A stretch of DNA of 17,677 nucleotides from Janthinobacterium sp. (GTDB taxonomy: Bacteria > Pseudomonadota > Gammaproteobacteria > Burkholderiales > Burkholderiaceae_D): contig DMYQ01000302.1 in assembly GCA_003482555.1 (NCBI GenBank), forward strand, positions 18,421-36,097. Reading direction: 5' to 3'. The translations under genes were made by a program, and so were the position numbers. Shown here in pieces: positions 1 to 8,226 of the stretch. Within the stretch, counting starts at the first letter, position 1. Every line of letters begins with the position of its first letter. The notes beneath the pieces were generated by a model. The model had not been told where the DNA came from. It saw only the letters and a program-made list of their open reading frames with translations, and did not search any database.

Positions 1-1028
<1,028 letters not shown>

Positions 1029-1074
1029 GTCTCTTCCTTTTCGTGTAAACAGCAATTTGGCAAACGCATTGTCC

Positions 1075-1100
1075 ACTATACCGCAAAAAAGAACGGTCGT
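1075..1100 (-). promoter_or_regulatory. Candidate promoter -10 and overlapping ACGNNCGT operator for the hydratase/dehydrogenase gene
   Basis: On the minus strand a TATAGT hexamer (1075-1080) is a good -10 box, about 47 bases before the start codon. No good -35 lies at the right distance. The imperfect dyad ACGACCGT (1093-1100) would lie between the -10 and -35 positions, where a bound repressor would block RNA polymerase. A similar ACGGCCGT lies upstream of the neighbouring acyl-CoA synthetase. Fatty-acid oxidation genes in betaproteobacteria are often controlled by TetR-type repressors binding short dyads. Assignment to one of these is inference. Confidence 0.3.
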
Positions 1101-1181
1101 ATTATTTTAATGCAAGCCGGGTGCGGGTTCGCATCCATGCAGCAGGCGAGCCTGTCGGCGCCACGTTCAAACTTGACAGCC

Positions 1182-2834
1182 TTACAGCGTCGGCAAGCGG
1201 TGCGCCTTGAATTGTTCGCGCAATACGTTTTTCTGTACCTTGCCGGTGGCGCCCAAGGGCAAGGCGTCGATGAACAGTACGTCGTCCGGTGTCCACCACT
1301 TGGCGATTTTTCCCTCGAAGAAAGCCAGCATTTGCGCGCGATCGAGCTTTTGCCCCTCGCGCAACACCACCAGCAGCAAGGGTCGCTCATCCCACTTCGG
1401 GTGCGCCACGCCGATGCAAGCGGCTTGCAGCACGGCCGGGTGCGCCATCGCCACGTTTTCCAGGTCGATGGTGCCTATCCATTCGCCGCCGGACTTGATG
1501 ACATCCTTGCTGCGGTCGGTGATCTGCATATAGCCGTCGGCGTCGATGGTGGCCACGTCGCCGGTGGGAAACCAGCCGTCCTGCAAGACGTCGCCGCCCT
1601 CGTCCCTGAAATAACGCTCGATCACCCACGGCGCCTTGACCAGCAGATGGCCGTAACTGCTGCCATCCCATGGCAATTGCTTGCCCTCGTCGTCGACGAT
1701 CTTCATGTCGATGCCGCAGATGGCGTGGCCCTGTTTTTGCAAAATCTTGCGCTGCTCATCCTTCGGCAAGGCAAGGTGCCGCAGTTGCAAGGCGCAGGCG
1801 GTGCCCAGCGGCGACATTTCCGTCATGCCCCAGGCGTGCATCACTTGCACGCCGAATTGCTCGGTCAGGGTATCCATCAGCGCCGGCGGACAGGCGGCGC
1901 CGCCGATGACGGTGCGGCGGAAACTGGAAAAGCGCAGCTTGTTTTGCAGCGCGTGGTTGATCAGGCCCAGCCATACCGTCGGCACGCCGGCCGAAAACGT
2001 CACTTGCTCGCTTTCAAACAGTTCGTACAGCGACTTGCCGTCCAGCGCCGCGCCGGGAAATACCAGCTTCGCGCCCGACAGGGGCGCCGAGTACGGCAAG
2101 CCCCAGGCGTTCACATGGAACATCGGCACCACCGGCATCACGCTGTCGGCGGCCGACACATTGAGCGCGTTCGGCATGGACGAGGCATAGGCGTGCAGCA
2201 CCGTCGAGCGGTGCGAATACAGGGCGCCCTTGGGATTGCCGGTGGTGCCGGAGGTGTAGCACAGGGAAGCGGCCGAATTTTCATCGAACAGCGGCCACTC
2301 ATACTCGTCCGAGTGGCTGTCGATCAAGTCTTCGTAGCACAGCAGGCCGGCGATCTTGCTGTCGGCCGGCATGTGCTCGCGCCCGCACAGGAGCACGAAA
2401 TGGCGGATCGTCGGACACTGGGCGGCGATCGCTTCCACCATCGGCAAGAACGTCGAGTCGAACAGCAAGACCTGATCTTCGGCATGGCCGCAGATATACG
2501 CGATCTGTTCCGCAAACAGGCGTGGATTGATGGTGTGCAAGACGGCGCCGGAACCGGACACGGCGTAATACGCTTCCAGGTGACGATAGCCGTTCCAGGC
2601 CAGGGTGGCGACCCGGTCGCCCATCTTCACGCCCAGTCCATGCAGGGCGTTGGCCAGGCGGCAGGCACGCTGGTGGCAATCGCGGTAGGTGTAGCGGTGA
2701 ATATCGCCCTCGACCCTGCGGGAAACGATTTCGTTGCCGCCGTAGTGGCGGGCCGCGAAGGCGAGAATGCCGGAAATCAGCAAGGGCTGGTTCATCATCT
2801 GGCCCATCAAGGGGCTCATCGGATAGGACGACAT
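1182..2834 (-). CDS. Acyl-CoA synthetase (AMP-forming, fatty-acid--CoA ligase family)
   Basis: This 550-residue protein of the ANL adenylating superfamily should activate a fatty acid to acyl-AMP and then acyl-CoA, feeding beta-oxidation. Seen motifs: the phosphate-binding loop TSGTTGNPKG at 194-203, the AMP-binding HAWGMTEMSP at 333-342, TGDVATIDADGY at 424-435, the hinge segment DRSKDVIKSGGEW at 440-452, and GATGKVQK at 528-535 carrying the C-terminal catalytic lysine K532. The length is normal and it resembles medium/long-chain and methylthioalkanoate-type ligases; the chain length of the substrate cannot be read from the sequence. An ATG 63 bases further upstream is open, but the start at 2834 is preferred because AGGAG lies 5-6 bases before it and the protein then begins in the usual place for the family. 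It precedes the hydratase/dehydrogenase gene by 153 bases on the same strand, which fits a fatty-acid degradation locus. Confidence 0.92.
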   Translation of the reverse strand: MSSYPMSPLMGQMMNQPLLISGILAFAARHYGGNEIVSRRVEGDIHRYTYRDCHQRACRLANALHGLGVKMGDRVATLAWNGYRHLEAYYAVSGSGAVLHTINPRLFAEQIAYICGHAEDQVLLFDSTFLPMVEAIAAQCPTIRHFVLLCGREHMPADSKIAGLLCYEDLIDSHSDEYEWPLFDENSAASLCYTSGTTGNPKGALYSHRSTVLHAYASSMPNALNVSAADSVMPVVPMFHVNAWGLPYSAPLSGAKLVFPGAALDGKSLYELFESEQVTFSAGVPTVWLGLINHALQNKLRFSSFRRTVIGGAACPPALMDTLTEQFGVQVMHAWGMTEMSPLGTACALQLRHLALPKDEQRKILQKQGHAICGIDMKIVDDEGKQLPWDGSSYGHLLVKAPWVIERYFRDEGGDVLQDGWFPTGDVATIDADGYMQITDRSKDVIKSGGEWIGTIDLENVAMAHPAVLQAACIGVAHPKWDERPLLLVVLREGQKLDRAQMLAFFEGKIAKWWTPDDVLFIDALPLGATGKVQKNVLREQFKAHRLPTL

Positions 2835-2875
2835 CGACTCTCCTGCAAGTTTATCAAAATGAACACGAGTTTGGT

Positions 2876-2883
2876 ACGGCCGT
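2876..2883. promoter_or_regulatory. Candidate operator dyad upstream of the acyl-CoA synthetase
   Basis: ACGGCCGT is a perfect 8-base palindrome, 42 bases before the synthetase start codon, in the gap shared with divergent selO. It matches the ACGNNCGT core seen upstream of the hydratase/dehydrogenase gene (1093-1100). The core is short enough to occur by chance a few times in 17 kb, so only its placement in both fatty-acid gene leaders makes it notable. Confidence 0.25.
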
Positions 2884-3074
2884 GCGAAAACAGTCAATGC
2901 CTTTCGATGTTGCGGCGCAGCATACGGTGTCGCCCGAGGTGGCCTGCGATGGTGAGCAAATGTAACTTGGACGCAAAATCGCGGCCGCCGCGAATAAACT
3001 ACTTTGGTGCGGTAAAATCCTATTTTCGCGCCCGCCCCGGCGCGCGCCCCTAACGATTACAGAACGGAACTGCC

Positions 3075-3116
3075 ATCGCTGCTCACAATTTACCTCTGGA
3101 TAACTCATTTGCGGCC
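3075..3116 (+). other. selO: Probable in-frame N-terminal extension of selO with no usual start codon
   Basis: The selO frame stays open back to the TAA at 3051-3053, and codons 3075-3116 read IAAHNLPLDNSFAA. The DNSFA..LP segment belongs to the conserved SelO N-terminus, so translation probably begins upstream of the first standard start codon (TTG at 3117). No ATG, GTG or TTG exists in frame between 3054 and 3116. The best candidate is ATC at 3075, with GGA 6 bases before it. ATC-type starts are rare, so a base-call or assembly error that hides a normal start is the main alternative. Confidence 0.5.
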
Positions 3117-4538
3117 TTGCCGCCCGTGTTTTTCACGCGCCTGATGCCCACCCCCCTGCCCGCGCCTTACCTGGTGGCGGGCAGCGCTTCGGCGGCGGCC
3201 TTGCTTGGGCTCGATCCGGATGAGTTGGGGAACGAAGACTTCATCGCCACCCTGAGCGGCAATCTGGTGCCGGAACGGGCCAAGCCGCTGGCGGCCGTGT
3301 ATTCCGGCCACCAGTTCGGCGTCTGGGCCGGCCAACTCGGTGACGGCCGCGCCATCCTGCTCGGCCAAATGGCCGGCGCGGACGGCCCCCTCGAGTTGCA
3401 ATTGAAAGGGGCCGGCGCCACGCCCTACTCGCGCATGGGCGACGGGCGCGCCGTGCTGCGTTCGTCGATCCGCGAATTCCTGTGCTCGGAAGCGATGGCC
3501 GCGCTCGGCATCCCCAGTTCGCGCGCGCTGGCCGTGACCGGTTCCGATCAGGGCGTGCTGCGTGAAACGGTCGAAAGCGCCGCCGTCGTGACGCGCCTGG
3601 CGCCCACCTTCGTGCGTTTCGGTTCCTTCGAGCACTGGTTTTACCAGGACAAGCTGGTCGAACTGAAGACCCTGGCCGACTATGTGATCGACGGCTTTTA
3701 TCCGGCCCTGCGCGCGCAAAGCAATCCCTACCAGGCCTTGCTGGCGGAAGTGTCGCGCCGCACCGCCCACATGATCGCCCACTGGCAAGCCGTCGGCTTC
3801 ATGCACGGCGTCATGAACACCGACAATATGTCCATCCTCGGCCTGACCCTGGACTACGGCCCCTTCGGCTTCATGGAAGCCTTCGACGCCAGGCACATCT
3901 GCAACCATACCGACCAGCAGGGCCGTTATTCCTATGCCATGCAGCCCGAGATCGGCCACTGGAATTGCTACGCCCTGGGCCAGGCCCTGCTGCCCCTGAT
4001 CGGCGCAGTGGAGGCCGCGCAAGAGGCGCTCGACGTCTACCAGCCCGCCTTCGCCGCCAAGATGGAGCAATTGCTGCGCGCGAAACTGGGCTTGCTCGAG
4101 GCCGAGGCCGATGACGGCGCCCTGTTCGACGCCATGTTTGCGCTGATGCAGGCCAATCATGTCGATTTCACGCTATTCTTCCGCCGTCTGGGCGACTTGC
4201 GTAGCGTCGACGCTGCCGCCGACGCGCCGCTGCGCGACCTGTTTCTCGACCGGCCCGGCTTTGACGCCTGGGCCGGGCAATACCGCCAGCGCTTGCTGCG
4301 CGAGGGACGCGACGACGGCGCGCGCCGCCTGGCGATGAACCGGGTCAACCCGAAATACGTTTTGCGCAATTATTTGGCGCAAATAGCCATTGAAAAGGCG
4401 CAGAAAAGGGACTTTACTGAAGTGACGCGCCTGTTGGAAGTGCTGGAGCGCCCCTTCGACGAACAGCCTGAGCACGAAACCTACGCGGCCTTGCCGCCGG
4501 ACTGGGCCAGCCACCTTGAAGTCAGTTGTTCCTCTTGA
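3117..4538 (+). CDS. selO: Protein adenylyltransferase SelO (YdiU/UPF0061 family)
   Basis: SelO is a pseudokinase-fold enzyme that transfers AMP from ATP to Ser/Thr/Tyr of target proteins and is linked to redox stress. Counted from the TTG at 3117 the protein has 473 residues. The ATP-binding lysine is K97 in LQLKGAG, and the active-site pair D236-N237 and metal-binding D246 sit in TDNMSILGLTLDYGPFGF. The K97-N237 spacing of 140 and N237-D246 spacing of 9 equal those I recall for the Pseudomonas syringae enzyme (K113, N253, D262). The C-terminus is VSCSS, with Cys where vertebrate SelO has selenocysteine; the stop is an ordinary TGA. The TTG has no good ribosome site, and family-conserved residues precede it, so the true start is probably upstream. 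It is followed 10 bases later by msrB, a fitting redox partner. Confidence 0.93.
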   Translation: MPPVFFTRLMPTPLPAPYLVAGSASAAALLGLDPDELGNEDFIATLSGNLVPERAKPLAAVYSGHQFGVWAGQLGDGRAILLGQMAGADGPLELQLKGAGATPYSRMGDGRAVLRSSIREFLCSEAMAALGIPSSRALAVTGSDQGVLRETVESAAVVTRLAPTFVRFGSFEHWFYQDKLVELKTLADYVIDGFYPALRAQSNPYQALLAEVSRRTAHMIAHWQAVGFMHGVMNTDNMSILGLTLDYGPFGFMEAFDARHICNHTDQQGRYSYAMQPEIGHWNCYALGQALLPLIGAVEAAQEALDVYQPAFAAKMEQLLRAKLGLLEAEADDGALFDAMFALMQANHVDFTLFFRRLGDLRSVDAAADAPLRDLFLDRPGFDAWAGQYRQRLLREGRDDGARRLAMNRVNPKYVLRNYLAQIAIEKAQKRDFTEVTRLLEVLERPFDEQPEHETYAALPPDWASHLEVSCSS

Positions 4539-4548
4539 GATCGATACG

Positions 4549-4950
4549 ATGACCACAGTGAAAAAAACCGACGCCGAATGGCGCGCCATGCTCGACGACA
4601 TGCAATACCAGGTGACCCGCCACGCGGCCACGGAACGCGCCTTCTCCGGCAAGTTCTGGGATCACCACGAAAACGGCATCTACACCTGCGTCTGCTGCAA
4701 CACGCCCCTGTTCGCCTCCGACGCCAAGTTCGACTCCGGTTGCGGCTGGCCCAGCTACTTCAAGGCCCTGGACCCGGCCAACGTCACCGAAATCGTCGAC
4801 CGCGGGCATGGTATGCTGCGCACCGAAATTATTTGCGCCGTCTGCGACGCCCACCTGGGACACGTGTTCCCGGACGGCCCGCCGCCGACCGGACTGCGTT
4901 ACTGTATCAATTCCGCGTCCCTGCGCTTCGATCCACTCGACCCTGCCTAA
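4549..4950 (+). CDS. msrB: Peptide-methionine (R)-S-oxide reductase MsrB
   Basis: MsrB reduces methionine-R-sulfoxide in proteins with thioredoxin as electron donor, in the cytosol; no signal peptide is present. The 133-residue protein has the structural zinc cysteines as two CxxC pairs (C47/C50 and C96/C99), the SGCGWPSYF segment with the likely resolving cysteine C65, and the catalytic cysteine C119 in RYCINSASL. Length is normal for a single-domain MsrB. An in-frame start 33 bases upstream lies inside selO; the ATG at 4549 is preferred because the family begins about there and it leaves a 10-base gap after the selO stop. Nine bases separate its stop from yciB, so selO, msrB and yciB are probably cotranscribed. 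Confidence 0.96.
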   Translation: MTTVKKTDAEWRAMLDDMQYQVTRHAATERAFSGKFWDHHENGIYTCVCCNTPLFASDAKFDSGCGWPSYFKALDPANVTEIVDRGHGMLRTEIICAVCDAHLGHVFPDGPPPTGLRYCINSASLRFDPLDPA

Positions 4951-4959
4951 AGAAATACG

Positions 4960-5589
4960 ATGAAACTTTTGTTCGACTTTTTCCCGCTGCTGATGTTTTT
5001 CGGCAGTTACAAGCTGGCCGACGGCCACCAGGCGACGGCGCACGAGCTGGTGACCCAATACCTGTCCGGCTTCATTTCCGGCGGCGTCGTCACGGTGCAG
5101 CAGGCGCCGATGATCCTGGCGACCCTGGTCGGCATCGTCGCCACCGCCCTGCAAGTGAGTTACCTGCTGCTGCGCGGGCGCAAGGTCGACGGCATGCTGT
5201 GGGTGTCCCTGGTCGTCTTCGTCGTCTTCGGCGGCGCCGGCATCTACTTCCACGACGACACCTTCATCAAGTGGAAACCGACGCTGATCTACTGGATCTC
5301 CGGCCTGGCCCTCTTGATAGGCCATGTCTTCTTCAAGAAAAACCTGATGCGCAAAGCCATGGAAACGCAAATCAAGCTGCCCGACGAAGTCTGGCACAAG
5401 CTGCTGTTCGCGTGGATGGGCTTTTTCGCCGCCATCGGCGCCCTCAACCTGTTCGTCGCCTTCGTTATCTACAAGAACGACCTGGCCGCCTGGGTCAGTT
5501 TCAAGGCTTTCGGCACCACCGGCATCTTTTTTGTCTTCATCATCGGCCAGACCCTGTTCCTGTCCAAGCACATCAAGGAGGATGCATGA
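4960..5589 (+). CDS. yciB: Inner-membrane septation protein A family (YciB/IspZ)
   Basis: This 209-residue protein is a polytopic inner-membrane protein of the YciB family, connected in enterobacteria and Shigella with cell-envelope integrity and septation. The family signature is visible at the N-terminus (MKLLFDFFPLLMFFGSYKLADG region, first hydrophobic segment). About five hydrophobic segments follow, around residues 48-68, 80-98, 105-122, 148-170 and 182-200. Between the fourth and fifth lies the family-typical stretch of a conserved tryptophan and aromatic residues (WHKLLFAWMGFF). It lies 9 bases after msrB and its TGA overlaps the ATG of the bolA-family gene (ATGA at 5586-5589), consistent with translational coupling. 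Confidence 0.93.
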   Translation: MKLLFDFFPLLMFFGSYKLADGHQATAHELVTQYLSGFISGGVVTVQQAPMILATLVGIVATALQVSYLLLRGRKVDGMLWVSLVVFVVFGGAGIYFHDDTFIKWKPTLIYWISGLALLIGHVFFKKNLMRKAMETQIKLPDEVWHKLLFAWMGFFAAIGALNLFVAFVIYKNDLAAWVSFKAFGTTGIFFVFIIGQTLFLSKHIKEDA

Positions 5590-5864
5590 ACGCCCCCGAC
5601 AGCCGCATCGCCCGCATGCGCGCGCGCCTGGAGGCGGCGCTGGCGCCGCTGGAATGCGTGCTCGACGACGACTCCGCCCGCCACGCCGGTCATGCCGGGG
5701 CCGCTTCCGGCGGCGGCCATTACAATTTGCGCATTGTTTCGGCCCAATTTGAGGGGCTCAAGCTCGTCACAAGACATCGACTCGTGTATGATTCCGTGCA
5801 CGATATGATGCATACCGAGATTCATGCATTGGCCATCGTCGCCCTGGCGCCGTCCGAGGCTTGA
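5586..5864 (+). CDS. BolA family protein
   Basis: This is a 92-residue BolA/IbaG-type protein. These small class II KH-like proteins pair with monothiol glutaredoxins to handle [2Fe-2S] clusters or act in stress morphogenesis. The family pattern is visible: RHAGH at 49-53, GGGHYNLRIVSAQFEG through the middle, then RHRLVYDSV and MMHTEIHALAI. The invariant C-terminal histidine of the glutaredoxin-binding/cluster region is H81 in EIHAL. The start overlaps the yciB stop. The gap to the next gene (5865-5972) has an A/T-rich part but no convincing promoter or terminator, so read-through into the isomerase genes remains possible. The BolA versus IbaG subtype is not settled here. Confidence 0.92.
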   Translation: MNAPDSRIARMRARLEAALAPLECVLDDDSARHAGHAGAASGGGHYNLRIVSAQFEGLKLVTRHRLVYDSVHDMMHTEIHALAIVALAPSEA

Positions 5865-5972
5865 TGACAGACTGAGTATCGGTAGGTATTGCAGTCGTTT
5901 TGAATAAACAGGCGCTTACGATCTTTTCCATCAACGTACTTTTTCATGACCTTTCCCTAACAGGATTTAATA

Positions 5973-6752
5973 ATGACTTTTAAGCCAGCCCGCTTGCTGA
6001 TCGCACTTCTCGCCGTAGTCGCGGTACCTGTTCTTGCGCAAAACATCGCCGTCGTTAATGGCAAGCCCATCCCTTCGGTGCGCCTCGACGCCATCGTCAA
6101 ACAAGTTGTGGCCCAGGGTCAGCAACCGGATTCGCCGCAATTGCGCGCGATGATCAGGAAAGACTTGATCGGCCGTGAAGTGCTGATGCAAGAAGCGGAA
6201 AAAGAAGGCTTCGGCAAGGATGCCGCCGTCAAGCTGCAAATCGACAATGCGCGCCAGGCGATCGTCGTCAACGCGCTGGTGGGCGAGTTCTTGAAAAAGA
6301 ATCCGGTCAGCGATGCCGACGTCAAGGCCGAGTACGATCGCTTCGCGGCGCAATCGGGCGACAAGGAATACCATGTCCGTCATATACTGATGGCCACCGA
6401 GGCGGAAGCGAAGGATGTGATCGCCAAGCTCAAGGGCGGCGCCAAGTTTGAAGACCTGGCAAAAGCCTCGAAAGATACGGGCTCGGCCAACAATGGCGGC
6501 GACCTCGACTGGGCGGTGCCTTCGGCTTTCCCTAAAGTCTTTTCCGATGCGGTCGTCGCTTTGCAAAAGGGCCAGTATTCCCAAACCCCCGTGCAATCGC
6601 CGAACGGCTTTCACGTGATTAAGGTTGACGATATCCGCGCCGCCAAATTGCCGACGCTGGAAGAAGTCAAACCGCAAATTTCTGAATCTCTGCAACAAAA
6701 GAAACTGCAAGAGTATCAGGAAGGAATGATCAAAAAGGCCAAGATTCAATAA
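5973..6752 (+). CDS. Exported PpiC-type (parvulin) peptidylprolyl isomerase, first of two paralogs
   Basis: This 259-residue exported foldase has a signal peptide (basic MTFKPAR, hydrophobic LLIALLAVVAV, cleavage near VLA-QN at residue 22-23). An N-terminal helical SurA-like region spans about 24-125, with the sequence GKPIPSVRLDAIVKQ. A parvulin domain covers about 131-226, opening with EYHVRHILMATEAEA, continuing through GGDLDWAVPSAFP and ending at GFHVIKVDD. Parvulins catalyse cis-trans isomerisation of prolyl bonds and chaperone periplasmic proteins. It begins with ATG and an AGGA ribosome site 9 bases upstream. The gene that follows after 101 bases encodes a close paralog, about two-thirds identical by eye over its full length, including the LQQKKL and KKAKIQ C-terminal segments. 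The substrate proteins are unknown. Confidence 0.93.
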   Translation: MTFKPARLLIALLAVVAVPVLAQNIAVVNGKPIPSVRLDAIVKQVVAQGQQPDSPQLRAMIRKDLIGREVLMQEAEKEGFGKDAAVKLQIDNARQAIVVNALVGEFLKKNPVSDADVKAEYDRFAAQSGDKEYHVRHILMATEAEAKDVIAKLKGGAKFEDLAKASKDTGSANNGGDLDWAVPSAFPKVFSDAVVALQKGQYSQTPVQSPNGFHVIKVDDIRAAKLPTLEEVKPQISESLQQKKLQEYQEGMIKKAKIQ

Positions 6753-6853
6753 CGATGTGGCGGCGACAGCCGTCCAGGCGCCCCGCCCCGCTGTCTGCGA
6801 TACCGCAGCCGGCGCGGCGGACGCGATCTCTTGATATTTTATAGGATGTGAAA

Positions 6854-7630
6854 ATGACTTTGAAACCAGCCCGTCTGTTAATCGCTTTATTCGCCATCGC
6901 CGCAATCCCCGCATTCGCGCAAAACGTCGCCACCGTGAATGGCAAGCCGATTCCCGCGTCGCGCGTTGAACTCGTCGTCAAGCAAGTCGTCTCGCAAGGC
7001 AAGCAACCCGACTCGCCGCAATTGCGCGAAGCCATCAAGAAAGACTTGATCGGCCGCGAAGTGCTGCTCCAGGAAGCGGACAAACAAGGCTTCGGCACCC
7101 GTCCGGAAGTCAAGGCGCAAGTCGACAATGCCCGTCAAAGCATCATCATCAACGCCATGCTGGCTGATTATGTGAAGAAAAATCCCATCAAGGATGCCGA
7201 CATCAAGGCTGAATACGACAAGTACAAGGCGCAATTGGGCGACAAGGAATACCATGTCCGCCACATCCTGGTGGCCACCGAAGATGAAGCGAAAGCCATC
7301 ATCGTCAAGCTGAAAGCGGGCGGCAAGTTTGAAGAACTGGCCAAGGTCTCGAAAGACGGTTCCGCCGCCAATGGCGGCGATCTGGACTGGATCACTCCGG
7401 CCGGTTTCGTGAAACCGTTCTCGGACGCTTTCGTGGCGCTGAAACCGGGTCAATACACCGACGTTCCCGTGAAGACGCAATACGGCTTCCACGTCATTAA
7501 ACTGGAAGAATCGCGTCCGACCAAGGTGCCGCCATTCGAACAAGTCAAAGGCCAGGTTGCCGAATCGCTGCAGCAAAAGAAATTGGCTGCATTCCGCGAA
7601 GAACTGCTGAAAAAAGCAAAAATCCAGTAA
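6854..7630 (+). CDS. Exported PpiC-type (parvulin) peptidylprolyl isomerase, second paralog
   Basis: This 258-residue protein is a tandem copy of its upstream neighbour. It has the same signal peptide plan (MTLKPARLLIALFAIAAIPAFA, cleavage near AFA-QN), the same helical N-terminal region, and a parvulin domain at about 131-225 with EYHVRHILVATEDEA, GGDLDWITPAGF and GFHVIKLEES. It lacks one residue of the first copy in the loop before GGDLDW. A GTG six bases upstream is in frame, but ATG 6854 aligns with the start of the paralog and has AGGA at 6843-6846. The gap from the first copy (6753-6853) is GC-rich with small potential hairpins and an A/T-rich end. The strong terminator at 7648-7673 ends the unit, so the two genes probably share a transcript. 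Confidence 0.93.
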   Translation: MTLKPARLLIALFAIAAIPAFAQNVATVNGKPIPASRVELVVKQVVSQGKQPDSPQLREAIKKDLIGREVLLQEADKQGFGTRPEVKAQVDNARQSIIINAMLADYVKKNPIKDADIKAEYDKYKAQLGDKEYHVRHILVATEDEAKAIIVKLKAGGKFEELAKVSKDGSAANGGDLDWITPAGFVKPFSDAFVALKPGQYTDVPVKTQYGFHVIKLEESRPTKVPPFEQVKGQVAESLQQKKLAAFREELLKKAKIQ

Positions 7631-7647
7631 ATATTACTGCGATGATG

Positions 7648-7673
7648 AAAGCGCCCCGCGGGGCGCTTTTTTT
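7648..7673 (+). terminator. Rho-independent terminator after the isomerase pair
   Basis: A perfect GC-rich inverted repeat (AGCGCCCCG / CGGGGCGCT, flanked by A and T residues) is followed by a run of seven T at 7667-7673, 17 bases after the stop codon. Stem, tight loop and T-tract are all typical. It separates the isomerase unit from the copper-efflux locus. Confidence 0.92.
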
Positions 7674-7759
7674 CGCTCACGCGGCGCATTGAACACCGGG
7701 AAGCGAGCACGGCTTTCAAGAGGATTTCCGAAAACCATGGCCTGTCCGAGGCGCCGGTT

Positions 7760-7789
7760 TTGTTCTGCTTACTCTCAATGTCGTATAAT
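7760..7789 (+). promoter_or_regulatory. Sigma-70-type promoter directly before the small exported protein
   Basis: A perfect TATAAT -10 lies at 7784-7789. A partial -35 (TTGTTC, 7760-7765) is 18 bases upstream. The start codon of the next gene begins only 10 bases after the -10, so transcription from the usual distance would give a leader of about 3-5 bases and an almost leaderless mRNA. No Shine-Dalgarno sequence is present. I do not see a CueR-type dyad between the elements. Confidence 0.6.
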
Positions 7790-7799
7790 CGTCGTCACC

Positions 7800-8204
7800 A
7801 TGAAACTGTCCCGTCCACTTCGCTTCCTCACCGCGCTGATCGCGCTGTGCGGCTTGCTGTTCGCGCAGCTTGCCCTGGCCGCGTATGCCTGTCCGATCCA
7901 GGCGTCGACGACGAAGGCCGTCCATGCGCTGATGACGGATTGCCCTGGCATGACCATGGGTATTCGTTTGAATGCGGACCTAGATCAACCGGCTTTGTGC
8001 GCCGCCCACGCGCACAGCGCGGAACAATCGCTCGACAAGCCCGCGCCGCCCTTGGTTCAACCCTTCGTGGCGGCGACACTGAGCCTTACCCTGGCTGCGC
8101 CCGCCACCGCCGTCGATCCGCTGCCCCAAGCGGCCGGCGCGCCGCTGTTGGCCCATTCCGGCGCCCCGCCGCTGACCGTCCGCCACTGCAGCTTCCAGAT
8201 CTGA
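7800..8204 (+). CDS. Small exported Cys/His/Met protein at the head of the Cus locus, function unknown
   Basis: This 134-residue protein has a clear signal peptide (basic MKLSRPLR, hydrophobic core 9-26, cleavage near LALA-A at 27-28). The mature part has four cysteines (C31, C48, C67, C130). There is a CPGMTMG segment at 48-54, DQPALCAAHAH at 62-72, and a conserved-looking end RHCSFQI. The cysteine, histidine and methionine groupings and its place before a copper/silver RND system suggest periplasmic metal sensing, sequestration or delivery, or a disulfide-stabilised accessory protein. That is inference, since I cannot name its family. The start has no ribosome site and lies just after a TATAAT box. 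In-frame codons upstream to 7689 would add a peptide that destroys the signal sequence, so ATG 7800 is chosen. A 73-base gap containing a hairpin separates it from the outer-membrane factor gene. Confidence 0.8.
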   Translation: MKLSRPLRFLTALIALCGLLFAQLALAAYACPIQASTTKAVHALMTDCPGMTMGIRLNADLDQPALCAAHAHSAEQSLDKPAPPLVQPFVAATLSLTLAAPATAVDPLPQAAGAPLLAHSGAPPLTVRHCSFQI

Positions 8205-8226
8205 TCTTCCCGATAGCCTGATCCGT

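Noticed and set aside
4536..4538. TGA after VSCSS of SelO as a selenocysteine codon
   Set aside because: The redox position is already occupied by Cys (TGT), the TGA is at the normal family end, and no clear SECIS-like hairpin follows.
4578..5864. 428-codon plus-strand frame overlapping msrB, yciB and the bolA-family gene
   Set aside because: Only its end, which is the BolA protein from 5586, is real; the rest is an Arg/Pro-rich out-of-frame reading.
5973..7630. Duplicated isomerase region as a mobile element or transposition product
   Set aside because: No terminal inverted repeats, target duplication or transposase; the similarity is confined to the coding sequences.
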